This document shows, piece after piece, positions 22,780 through 32,934 of a DNA stretch of 64,000 nucleotides (the stretch's first letter is position 1; each line of letters opens with the position of its first letter). This DNA is from Sorex araneus (Eukaryota; Chordata; Mammalia; Eulipotyphla; Soricidae), in the NCBI RefSeq assembly GCF_027595985.1, contig NC_073302.1, positions 12,755,811 to 12,819,810 of the forward strand, read 5' to 3'. Under the pieces are notes generated by a model that searched no databases, was not told where the DNA came from, and saw only the letters and a program-made list of their open reading frames with translations. Made by a program: the position numbers and the translations under genes.

Positions 22780-23050
22780 TAGCTTTTGCAGCCCTTACCT
22801 TAGAGAGAATGGCGAAAGCTCCAGCAACCATTTTGACCATGACATAATTCTGAAGATGGAACATTGATCCAGCATGGAAGAATCAAAAGATAATAGCCCC
22901 TTCTAATCCCTGACCCTGATGACATTTGAGGCTGACACACCGGTCTTCAAAAATTCTTTCCATGTGAGAAATGAATAAAGATTTGTCTCATTTAACCAAC
23001 GGTTGTTTTGTTGTCTGTTGTATAGACAGTAGGACCTAATTCTAAGCATA
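22780..23050 (+). repeat. Ancient LTR, C5-flank copy 1
   Basis: Contains AGCTCCAGCAACCATTTTG, a GATGGAACATTGATCC segment, a polyadenylation signal (AATAAAG at about 22975) and GGACCTAATTCTAAG at its end. This is a pattern I recall from an old mammalian LTR (MaLR or ERVL type; not certain). The same element lies at 46260-46510. Confidence 0.6.
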
Positions 23051-23710
23051 AATTCATTTTCTTCCTTGGCCTGCCTAGTTTCCTTTCATAATATTCATCA
23101 CAACGTGGTCTATTTTCAGCCCTAGACCCCAAACTCCTTGAGCATTCTCTCTGATGTCAAGCCCCACCCCCCAGCTTTGTGTCTAACCTTTGAGATATCT
23201 AATGAATATTTGTTACATAAACATCCAGGAGCATCGAAACCGTATTTCCCCTCCACGCTTTAGCCTTCTCTCCTGTACATATTATACCATATGCCAAACT
23301 TCTTCATATGATTAAACTATTTTTCATCTCTCTCTCTCCATTATTATTGCTTTTTGTTTTGGAATACACTCATAGCTCACTCGGGGCATTATGCGGGATT
23401 GATGCCTGGTAGTACTCAAGGAACCATATGGTGTGTCTGAGTATAAACCCAAGTCAACTGCATACACAATGAGCATCTTATTCACTATACTGTTTCTCTG
23501 GCCTCTCTCTCTCTTTCTCCATCTTTAATGACAACTCAGTCATCTAACTCATCCCAGTACCTCACCCTCATCACCATAAAGATATCTGGCATGTACTTCA
23601 TCAATTCTTCAGAAGTGTCAGGATCTAGAATAAGATGCAAGCCTGTCTTCTTTCTCAGAAAACTCAAAACTAAATCCCACATGAAACCCAAGAATGAGGT
23701 TCTTTTTATT
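23051..23710. repeat. Duplicated C5-flank segment, right part of copy 1
   Basis: Matches 46511-46960 in order: CCTAGTTTCCTTTCATAATATTC, CCATATGCCAA, TGACAACTCAGTC, ATCAATTCTTCAGAAG, with small gaps. A SINE (23347-23503) is present only in this copy. No coding potential recognised. Confidence 0.75.
23347..23503 (-). mobile_element. SOR-type SINE, diverged
   Basis: Minus-strand copy with ACCATATGG body and degraded B box. Missing at the matching point of the 46.7-kb duplicate. Confidence 0.7.
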
Positions 23711-23711
23711 T

Positions 23712-26700
23712 AATTGTTTTAATTTTATTTTATTTTATTAGTGAATCACCATGAGACAAAGTTACAGACTTACAAGTTTTCATGCTTACGTTTCAGTCAT
23801 ACAATGACTGAGTGCCCATCCCTCTACAAGTGCCCCTTTTCCACCACCAATGGTCCCAGCATCCCTCCCACCACTCCCACCCCCACCCTGTCCCCTTCAT
23901 CCCACCCTGCCTCTGGCAGGGCATTCCCATTTGCTCACGCTCTCTTTTTTGGGTGTTTTGGTTTTCTATAGAGGTATTCAGTAGGCATCATGTTCAGTCT
24001 ATAGTCTATTTACAGCCTATATCTCCCATCCCTAGTGGGCCCGCCCAGCATCCTTTGCTTGGTGATCCCTTCTCTATCAGAGCTGCTTTTTCACCTAGCA
24101 TGTAAGGTCAGCTTCCAAGCTTGGAGTACTCCTCTTGGTACTTTTCTCTACTATTCCAGGGTGTTAGTCTCCCATTCTGTTACTTTATATTCCACAGATG
24201 AGTGCAATCTTTCTATGTTTGTCCCTCTCTTTCTGACTCATTTCACTTAACATGATACTTTCCATGTTGATCCACCTATATGAAAGTTTCATGACTTCAT
24301 CTTTTCTAACAGCTGCATAGTATTCCACTTTGTAGATGTACCAAAGTTTCTTTAGCCAGTCATCTGTTCTCGGGCACTTTGGTTTTTTCCAGATTTTGGC
24401 TATCAAGAACAGTGCTGCAATGAACATATAGGTGTAGATATCACTTTTACTATACTTTTTTGCATCTCCAGGATATATTAACAGGAGCGGTATTGCTGGG
24501 TCAAATGGGAGCTCAATTTCTAATTTTTTGATAAGTGTCCATACTGTTTTCCAAAAGGGCTGAACCAGTCAGCATTCCCACCAGCAGTGAAGAAGAGTCC
24601 CTTTCTCCCCACATCCATGCCAACACCAGTCACTTTTGTTCTTTTGGATGTGGGCCAGTCTCTGTGGTGTGAGATGGTATCTCATTGTTGTTTTGATCTG
24701 CATCTCCCTTATGATTAGTGATGAGGAGCATTTTTTCATGTGTCTTTTAGCCATTCGGATTTCTTGCTTGAGAAATTTTCTGTTCATTTCATCGCCCCAT
24801 TTTCTAATGGGGTTGGATGCTTTTTTCTTGTGAAGTTTAACCAGTGCCTTGTAAATCCTTGATATCAATCGCTATCCTTGGGTAAATATCCTTTCCCATT
24901 CTGTAGACTGTCTTTGTATTCTTGTCATTGTATCCTTTGAGGTACAGAAGCTTCTTAGTTTAAGATAGTCCCATTTGTTTATCTCCGTTTCTACTTGCCT
25001 GGTCAGTGGAGAGTCCTCTTTGAAGATACCTGTAGCTTCAATATCATGGTGGGTTTTTTGCCAACCTTGTCTTCAACGTACCTTATGGATTGTGGTCTGA
25101 TGTTGAGGTCTTTAATCTATTTTGATCTGACTTCTATGCATGGTGTTAGGTATAAGTCTGAGCCTTTTTTTTGCATGTAGCAGTCCAGTGTTGCCAACAC
25201 CATTTGTTAAAGAGGCTTTTTTTGCTCCACTTTACATTTCTTGCTCCCTTATCAAAGATTAGATGATCATATACTTGAGGTTTTGTGTAAGGGTCTTCTA
25301 CCCTGTTCCATTGGTCTACTGCTTTCCTCTGTTCCAGTACCATGCAGTTTTAAATATTACTGCTTTGTCATAGAGCTTGAGGTTGGGGAAAGTGATGCCC
25401 CCCATCTTCCTTTTCCCCAAAATTTCTTTAGCTATTCGTGGGGATTTGTTGTTCCATATTCTAGGAGTGTTACTTCCACTTCCTGAAGAATGTCATGGGT
25501 ATCCTTATAGGGATCTCATTGAATCTGGATAATGCTTTGGGAAGTATTGCCATTTTGACAATGTTAATTCTCCCAATCCATGAACAGGGGATGTGTTTCC
25601 ATTTCCTCATGTCCTCTTTCATTTCATGAAGTAACGTTTTGTAATTTTCTCTGTACAGGTCCTTTAGTTTAGTTGATTTAACCTCTTTAGTTATGTTGAT
25701 TCCAAGGTACTTGATTTTCTGAGACATGATTGTGAACGGGGTTGCTTTTTTCATATCACTTTCTTCTCTCTCATTATTTGCATAGAGGAAAGCCATGGAC
25801 TTTTGGGTATTGATTTTCTAGCCTGAGACTTTACTATATGAGTGTATTGTTTCAAGGAGTTTCTTGGTAGAGGCTTTGGGGTTCTCTAAATATAATATCA
25901 TATCATCTGCGAATAGTGAGAGCTTGATTTCTTCCTTTTCTATCTGGATGCCCCTAATGTGTTTTTCTTGCCTTATCGCTATTGCAAATACTTCCAGTAC
26001 TATAATGAACAGAAGTGGTGAGAGTGGGCATCTTTGCTTTGTCCCTGATTTTAGAAGAAAGGCCCTTAGTTTTTCCCCATTGAGGATAATGCTTGCTATA
26101 GGCTTGTGGGAGATGGTTTTGACTATATTGTGGAAATTCCCTTCTATGCCCATTTTGGTGATTGCTTTCATCATGAATGGGTGCTAGATGTTGTCAAATG
26201 CTTTCTCTGCATCTATTTATATGACCATATGGTTTTCATCTTTTCTTTTGTTGATATGGTAGGTTATGTTGATTGAATTCCGAATGTTGAACCATCCTTG
26301 CATCCCGGGATGAATCCCAATTGGTCGTGGTGTATGATCTTTTTGATCAGTTGCTGGATTCTATTCGCTAATATTTTGTTGAGGATCTTCGCATCCGTGT
26401 TCATCAGAGATATGAGATATTGGCCTGTAGTTTTCTTTTTTTGTGGTGTCTCTGTTTTGTTTTTGCTATTAGGGTGATATGTGCCTCATAGAAACTGTCT
26501 GGGAGTGTTTCTGTTTTCTCGATTTCCTGGAAGATCTTGAGAAGTATTGGCAATAGGTCCTCTTTAAATGTTTGGAAGACACCGCCGAGATGTGATCCTG
26601 GGGGCCGCACGCATGTGCGGCCTCTCCGCAGCTGTACAAGCGTGAATCCAGACCCAGCAAAGCCTCTTTCGGTGTGAGCAACTCCTCGCAGAATGTCTCC

Positions 26701-27845
26701 AGCCTGAGAACTAAGCCTCGGCCCCGTGCCCGCCCGGGAGGGGAAAGGTATTTCTCTCTCTCGCCTCTTTCTCTCCGGGGATGAAGGGCGCGGTGGCCGC
26801 CATATTAAGACGACCACAGATTGGGTTTTCAAGCCTGCAATTATCTAATATCTGGAAGAAATCTCCCTGGACTTCTTGTTAAAGTACAAAAATTCAAAAC
26901 CGCGCAGCCGCTACTGTGGCCGCGCGACCTTATTTGTCTTCACAGTAGGTCTGACTCTAGTGGGGTACTCCTAACAACAATAGTGAGGTTTGTGTTGAAA
27001 TATTGAATGTAACCAAAGTAAACAGAATGTAAAATGAAACTTATCAGTTACAAGGTGGGGGGTGGGAGGGCGGGATGGGAGGTGTACTGTGGGTTTTTTT
27101 TTTTTTTTTGGTGGTGGTATATGGGCACTGGTGAAGGGATGGTTGTTTCAGCATTGTATAACTGAGACCTAAGCCCGAAAGCATTGTAATCTTCCACACG
27201 GTGATTTAATAAAATAAAATTAAATTAAAAAATTTAAAAAAAAATAATAAATGTTTGGAAGAATTCAGTAGTGAATCCAGCTGGACCTGGTCTTTTGTTT
27301 CTAGGGAGACTTTTGATTACATTTTCGATTTCCTGGATAGTAATGTGTCTATTCAGGTAGTCCAAATCCTCTTGGTTCAGCCTTGGGAGTCTATAAGAAT
27401 CCAGGAATTTATCCATTTCTTTTAGAGTCTCTTTTTTCGTAGCACACAGACTTTCAAAGTAGTCTCTGATGATCTTTTGAATTTCTTTGGTTTCCGTTGT
27501 GATGTTCCCCCTTTCATTTCTGATTCGGTTTATTAGGGTTCTCTCTCTCTCTTTCTTTGTGAGTCTTGCTAGTGGTTTATCAATCCTATTTATTTTCTCA
27601 CAGAACCAGCTCTTAGATTCATTGATCTTTCGAATTGTTTTTTGGGTTTCCATATCATTGATTTCTGCTCTAAGTTTTATTCTTTCATTCCTTCTGCCTG
27701 GTTTGGGCTCGCTTTGTTGGTCCTTTTCTAAGATCTTGAGTTGTGAGGTCAGGTTATTTATGTGGGCCCTTTCTTCCTTCCTGAGATATGCTTGCAGAGC
27801 TATACATTTCCCCCCTAACACAGCTTTAGCTGTGTCCCACAGGTT
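23712..27845 (-). mobile_element. LINE-1 with long ORF2, interrupted by a retroposon
   Basis: The 3' UTR at 23712-24150 is followed by minus-strand ORF2. Reverse transcriptase motifs: [20 protein letters not shown] and an intact [13 protein letters not shown] near 25890-25935. Upstream ORF2 lies at 27234-27821 (LNQEDLDYLNRHITIQEIEN). The composite retroposon at 26580-27248 splits it. Stops and frameshifts make it inactive. Confidence 0.92.
26580..27248 (+). mobile_element. Composite retroposon R2, full length with target duplication
   Basis: Inserted in the LINE-1 with perfect 14-base duplication AAATGTTTGGAAGA (26566-26579 and 27249-27262). It has a CpG-rich 5' third (GGCCGCACGCATGTGCGGCC, itself a perfect inverted repeat), a middle section with GCGCAGCCGCTACTG, a G-rich stretch, a poly-T run, then a 3' end like LINE-1 (GGTGATTTAATAAAAT) and an A-rich tail. 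No open frame of note spans it. Probably moved by LINE-1 through its LINE-like tail. Confidence 0.85.
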
Positions 27846-28505
27846 CTGTTTCTTTAAGTTCGATGAACATTCTCAGAATTTCTTCTCTGAATTCTTTATC
27901 AGAGAGATCATGTTTGTGGGAAACTCCTGCTGAGGCTTCTGGACTCTTTTCTTCGTCCTCTCCTTGCTGTGGGGATTTGTGCTGTTTCTTCATGCTGGCG
28001 CGGTTGTATGGAGGTTGGACCTTCCACGTCACTAGAGCTATTCTCTCTTTTTGTGAGGTTTCGATATTTTGGTGCGATTAGAGTACGCTAGTGGCTTATT
28101 TACCTTTTGTGTTTGAGGTAGCTGGGGAGATCTCCACGAAGTTAGTTAATGGGGATTGAGACCTCTGTCAAGTATACTAGAATAGGGGTAAAAAACTGCA
28201 GTCACCCCCAGAGACTACACCCCCTACAGCGGAGACCACGCCCACAACACAGAAGCCATGCCCCTTCTCACCACTGGATGCTGACTTGAGATCTGGTTCT
28301 GGGGCCCTGTGCAGAGGGCCCAGGCAGGGAGGGCTGGGATGCTCAGTGAGGGGAGTAGGCACACCTGAGTGAGGAAGCAGGAAACGCAGGGTCAGCAGAG
28401 TAAGGGGCGGGAGAGTAAGGTTGAGATCGGGTCCTAGGACTGTGCTCAGAGCAAGGAGGCACGGAGTGCTGGGATGCTCCGTGAGGGGAGTGGGCACACG
28501 TGAAT
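27846..28505 (-). mobile_element. LINE-1 5' region (ORF1/5' UTR), part 1
   Basis: Contains TCTGAATTCTTTATCAGAGA and the AACACAGAAGCCATGCCCC GC-rich stretch typical of the upstream part of this LINE-1 on the minus strand. Its beginning is repeated at 29090-29235, showing two LINE-1 5' pieces side by side. Confidence 0.6.
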
Positions 28506-29440
28506 CACAATGATATTTTTAACGGTGGCTTTTTCATTGGGGTTGTCTCCCTGTCCTTCTGATACTCTGAGAATTCTTATGTTGTTGCTCTTGAGTTCAT
28601 CTATGAGGTCTCTGATTTGCCCTTGAGCTATTTTGAGATCTTTTCCCATTGCTTGCTGTTATTGGTAAGCTTTCTGCAGCTCAATTTCAAGCTCACTGAT
28701 TCTGTCTTAGGCTGTAATCATTCTACTGCTTAGGGCACCTACTGAGTTGTTTTTTTTTTCCTTTTGGGTCACACTCAGCAATGCAAAGGGCTTACTCCTG
28801 GCTCTGCACTCAGGGATTGCTCTTGACTTTTCTCGGAGGACTATATGGGATGCTGGGAATTGATCCTGGGTCGCCTCCATGCCAGGCAAATGCCCTACCC
28901 ACTGTGCTATCAGTCCAGCCCCTGAGTTTTTTATTTCATCTACTGAGTCCTTTATTAATGACACTTCTGTTTGTAACTATCTTGTTTCTGCTCTCATTTC
29001 TTCCTGTATTTTCTTGGCTGTACATTTCACTGCTTCTTTTATGTCCTCCTTTAATTTACTGGGTGCTGTTCCACAGTTTCTTTGAGTTCATCTCTGAATT
29101 CTTTATTGGAGAGATTGTATTTGTGGGTAACCCCTGTTGAGGTTTTTTAACTCTTTTCTTCATCCTCTCCTCGTGGTGGGGACCTTTGCTGTTTCTTCAT
29201 GCTGTTGTGGTAGTATGGAGGTGGACCTTCCAATTCACTATCAGTATCCCTCTCTTGCTTCGAGGAAAGGATTCTGGATGACTTCAGTTGATGGTGGTCA
29301 CCTTTCTCTCCTTCTAGAATACTGCCTTCCTCTTAGGTGCTCCTATGTGACTTATGTGAGGCCTCAAGTCAAGCTTCAAAGGATGTGTTCTTTTATATCA
29401 GGCTTGTACAGCTTCTTGTGTATCCAAGAGGAAAGAGTGT
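28506..29440 (-). mobile_element. LINE-1 ORF1 region, part 2
   Basis: The minus strand reads the ORF1 coiled-coil segment (KIAQGQIRDLIDELKSNNIR, RVSEGQGDNPNEKATVKN), then a second copy of the 27880-28020 sequence. A SINE is inserted at 28753-28922. Confidence 0.7.
28753..28922 (-). mobile_element. SOR-type SINE, short form
   Basis: Minus-strand copy inside LINE-1; GGGTCACACTCAGCAATGCA at the tail side, GTGCTATCAGTCCAGCCCC at the head. Confidence 0.9.
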
Positions 29441-30510
29441 GAAGATTGTTCTATTTTGACAGGGGCCATTAAGACCTTCTTTAAGATATCATTAACATGT
29501 TGCTAAAGATTGAGTGTTGTGAACTTTTCTATGTATATCTATAGATATATACATGTGTATATATACATATATGTGGCTCTGCATTGCTCTACACTAGCAT
29601 GGGATAGGGACAAATAAAATTGTTACCAGCACATGCTCGAGCAAATCGATGAAGAATGGGATGACAGTGATATATGTTGTGTGAATAGTCCTTCGGTTGG
29701 GGATGCTGAGATGAGAGACGTGAGAGAAATGAGATTTGCCGGAGAGGCTTCTTGCTGGCTCTGGCTGAGAAGCATAGAGAAACATTCCTCAACCTTTTTA
29801 ATTTACCATTGTAACAACACACTCTAATGCACTCAATACAGAGAAATCATTAAAGGGGAAAAGGGTTTACAGGAGGGAAAATAAAACATCAAGGAATATT
29901 TGTCCTGTTGAATCAGTAATCCCAATGGTCAACAACCTGTTGAATCTGTAATCCCAATGGTCAATAACCTAGGCTGCACCATGGATTACAGTCCTTCACC
30001 CAGGGTGATAAGGAGATGTGAGAGAATGTCTGCATTCCAAAGCCCACCTGGGTTAGGGGTCTGTGAGAAAGGGAAGATTGCTTTGTTATACTAGGAGTTA
30101 GAGTAAGGCCAAGGCAGCTCAGGGAAGAAATGTTAACCCTTTCCAGATCAGGTGAACTCACAAGCCTTTGCTTGCCCACTCATGAAATGGGGTCTAGGGT
30201 TGTGCCTGCTTGCAGGTCAGCCTCCAAGGACTCATCCTATATTCTGGTTAGGTACACACACACACACACACACAGACACACACTCACATATTTCCCTCTA
30301 TGATTGATTGCCTTCTATTTGAACCTCATCAATGTGATGTGGTACTCTTGGAGAATGGTTGGGTTGTGTCTTATGATGTGACCACGCCATCTAAGAATAG
30401 GTACACTTGTGTGTGAGGCTCAGTTCTGAGCATGTGGGGAGTGGCCCTGAGCATGGCCAGCTGGTTTCTGGAAGTTTTTGACTGCTGGGGCTGGGTCTCA
30501 CCAGTCGTTT
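29437..30510 (+). repeat. Interspersed repeat R1, copy 2, interrupted
   Basis: Left part 29437-29590 and right part about 30250-30510 follow the same order as 15185-15560. The 29590-30250 stretch between them is an insertion containing a SINE tail (29612-29675). A (CA)n run lies at 30253-30275. Confidence 0.65.
29612..29675 (+). mobile_element. SOR-type SINE, long form, 3' fragment
   Basis: GCTCGAGCAAATCGATGAAG and GGGATGACAGTGATA are diagnostic of the long-form 3' end. Confidence 0.8.
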
Positions 30511-30711
30511 AAAAAGTAAATTTCTGCATTTTAAGTTTTATTCTTTGATCTCTTCTTTTATTTTCTACTTTGTCCAGTAATCCTTGGACTGTTCTCAGTT
30601 ACAGGTGATTCTCAAAGTTCTGCTCAGCTTCTCCTCTCTTCTTATGAAACAAATTTTAATTTTCTATATTTTGTCTGTTTGTTTGTTTCTTGTTTGTTTG
30701 CTTGTTTTGTT

Positions 30712-30856
30712 TAATTTTTTTGGTCACACCCAGTGGTTCTAGGGGATTACTCCTTTGGGCTCAAGGTTAAGTCTTACTAGGGCCTAGGGGACCATATCAG
30801 GTACTGGTATCAAACCCTGGTCAGTCACGAGGGCAAGAACTCTGCCTCCAGCCCAA
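30712..30856 (-). mobile_element. SOR-type SINE, diverged
   Basis: GGTCACACCCAGTGGTTCTA to CTGCCTCCAGCCC on the + strand; minus-strand SINE with gaps. Confidence 0.75.
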
Positions 30857-31339
30857 TCTGAAAGGTGATGCTAAAGACTCATCTCATACACTGAGGGCCC
30901 TTCTGTGCATTGTTGTTTCTGTACATTTTTCATTGGATATTTGAAAAAATATATAAGCATTACTTTATGCAAAACTAAGCACTCCTGCCAGCCCCATGCC
31001 TAGTTCTTCTAGGTAATCTAAGGGGAGAGTACATATGTCAGATATCCCCTTCTTCCTTTCCTTATTTGGAACTCTTTCAAACTTCCATATGCTCATAGTT
31101 AATTTTGTTGTATTTAACCAACAGTATGTAGACATGTCACACCACAACTTAGTATGGTATTCTTTACATAAGACTTTGTGAGTCCAAATATGTATGAAGT
31201 ACGTGGATACATTCATTAAGCTGTCATTAGAACCAGATCTGCCAGTGACAGCTAGAAAAATGTTGAGAATCACTACCACCACAACCACCCTCATTCTGGT
31301 CATCATTGATGTAAATTTTACTGTCAGCACTTTATTATT

Positions 31340-31510
31340 TTGCTTTGTTTTGGTGAGGCCATACTCTGTGGTGCGCAGGGCTTACTCCTGGATCTGTGCT
31401 CCGGGTTCACACCTGACTGGCTTGAGGGACCATATAGGATGCCAAGAATAAACCCAGGGCGGCCAATTCCAAAGCAAAAGCCCTACATTCTGTACTATCA
31501 CTCTGGTCCT
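31340..31510 (-). mobile_element. SOR-type SINE, short form
   Basis: Minus-strand copy ending 33 bases before the C5 copy 2 exon at 31543; ACTATCACTCTGGTCC is its head. Confidence 0.85.
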
Positions 31511-31542
31511 GGACTTCACATTTTTGCTACTGTGTTCTTTAG

Positions 31543-31671
31543 GTCAGAACGGATGATCCAAAACTTCCAGAGGAAGCAATGTCTATCAAGGCTAGCAATG
31601 TCTATCAAGCAGTGACTTACTCAACACACTGCCAAAGTTATGTTGACAGAATTACACAGTACAATTACCTG
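31543..31671 (+). pseudogene. C5-like: C5 copy 2: beta-chain exon with 28-codon in-frame deletion
   Basis: The 129-base exon is bounded by TTCTTTAG and the consensus donor GTAAGT, is phase 0 at both ends and fully open. It starts VRTDDPKLPEE (human VKTDAPDLPEE, near residue 435) and ends DRITQYNYL (human DKITHYNYL). Between QSY and the VDR segment about 28 residues present in human C5 are missing, in frame. Near its centre the sequence GCAATGTCTATCAAG occurs twice in tandem (about 31575-31610), giving a small in-frame insertion. The exon alone could be read, but the rest of copy 2 is damaged. Confidence 0.85.
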
Positions 31672-31829
31672 GTAAGTTCATTTAATGCAACAGTTCTTTG
31701 TGTTACTAACCCATTAATGTAATAACCAATAACCAATAACAACAACATTAATGTAAATAACCAATAACTCACCCAAGACAGAAAAAACACCAAAGTGATA
31801 TTTAATGAATGTGTGGATGCACCTACACA

Positions 31830-31985
31830 ACCGTTTACAGTCTAAATAGCACATTCACAATCATCTTCCTAACAGATCCTCAGAACTCCTCCCTGAACTC
31901 CATACTACAGCGCCGTAGAGTAGAGAGAATCAATAATCTGCCTTGGTCACAGGTACTCAGGGGTAGTTTTGAGATTGTGTTTGAT
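31830..31985 (-). repeat. MIR-like element
   Basis: AGAATCAATAATCTGCCTTGGTCACAGG resembles the MIR core region. Low-identity assignment; the strand is a guess. A local repeat of AATAACCAATAA lies at about 31716-31770. Confidence 0.4.
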
Positions 31986-32161
31986 ATCTCCTAACTCTTA
32001 GATTTATAATCTGTGGTGTGAGCCAGACGTCTGATCAGAGCCTTCATTCAGTCTCCAGATTGGTCCTGGTGAATGAAGAGCATGACCAGGGATTAGACTC
32101 ATAGGGAGCGTAACATTCTTTAAGAACATGCCTTATTTACAAAGGGAATATATTAACTGTG

Positions 32162-32262
32162 TACTCAAAAAGAATGTAGTATTTCCAGTCATTGTACATT
32201 GCTATCTAAAATGCAAACTCGTGGTGGCTTTGTTGAGTCACGGTGTAGTACCTAGGCTGCAG
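32162..32262 (+). pseudogene. C5-like: C5 copy 2: degenerate beta-chain exon
   Basis: In one frame, residues YS, then SL..A, then NSW line up with YSPGQTVSLNMATGMDSW of mammalian C5 (about residues 581-600). A one-base loss near 32224 moves the following VALL into the next frame, matching VALAAVDS. In-frame stops lie at 32177-32179 (TAG) and 32207-32209 (TAA). A GTATGA donor follows at 32263, where human C5 has a splice site after VYGVQ. The exon between this one and 31671 was not found. The assignment rests on scattered matches in the right order and place. Confidence 0.5.
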
Positions 32263-32934
32263 GTATGAGTTTATGGTTGCCATGGCAAATACAACTGCAT
32301 ATACCAATGGCCATCCTGGTGGAACTGTTATTTGGGATTTCTGGCAACAAAGCACAGTGCATTAAAGCGGGTATATCACAACTGAAAAGGTGAGAGCACT
32401 GACACTAAGCAACCCTGGCAACATTATAACCAGTTGTATATAGCTCTGGACTAGATCATCATAACAATAAGAGAGGCAGGGGAACGTGAAAAATTTTTTT
32501 TAAAATTGAAGTACAAGCTAGCAATACCAATAGCATGATATTCTACCTAAAGAAGGCTTGGACTCTGAGTCAGCATGATCAGAGGTCATTTTCTAGATAA
32601 ATTCCTGTTCAGAAAGAAACCTTTGAATACAAACAATTCCAAGGTCTCTTCCTTTCAGTGACTGATAACATCTTATTTGCTGAGCCATTTTTTTTTAAAG
32701 TAAGCAAGAAGCTTATTGATTCTGAGAGAAGCAACTTTCAGGCTAATAAATTGTATCTGTGAACCTCAATTTCTATGTTACTAAAAGGTTTAGATAAAGA
32801 AATAATGTTATGATGATCACATGTATAAATTCATATGTGGGCTTAATGCAGAGAAATATCTCTATGAAAATATTTCTGTTATTGACTCAGTTTTCAACCC
32901 ACTCTCGTGTTTGTTTATTGTTGCTTATTTTTAG
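32263..32934. other. C5 copy 2 intron sequence, no further exon seen
   Basis: Unique AT-rich sequence with no repeat I can name. The next human C5 exon (GAKKPLERVFQ) was not found. Confidence 0.5.

Noticed and set aside
30253..30300. (CA)n and other short microsatellites (13906, 40910, 60818)
   Set aside because: Ordinary simple repeats with no further structure worth a separate finding.
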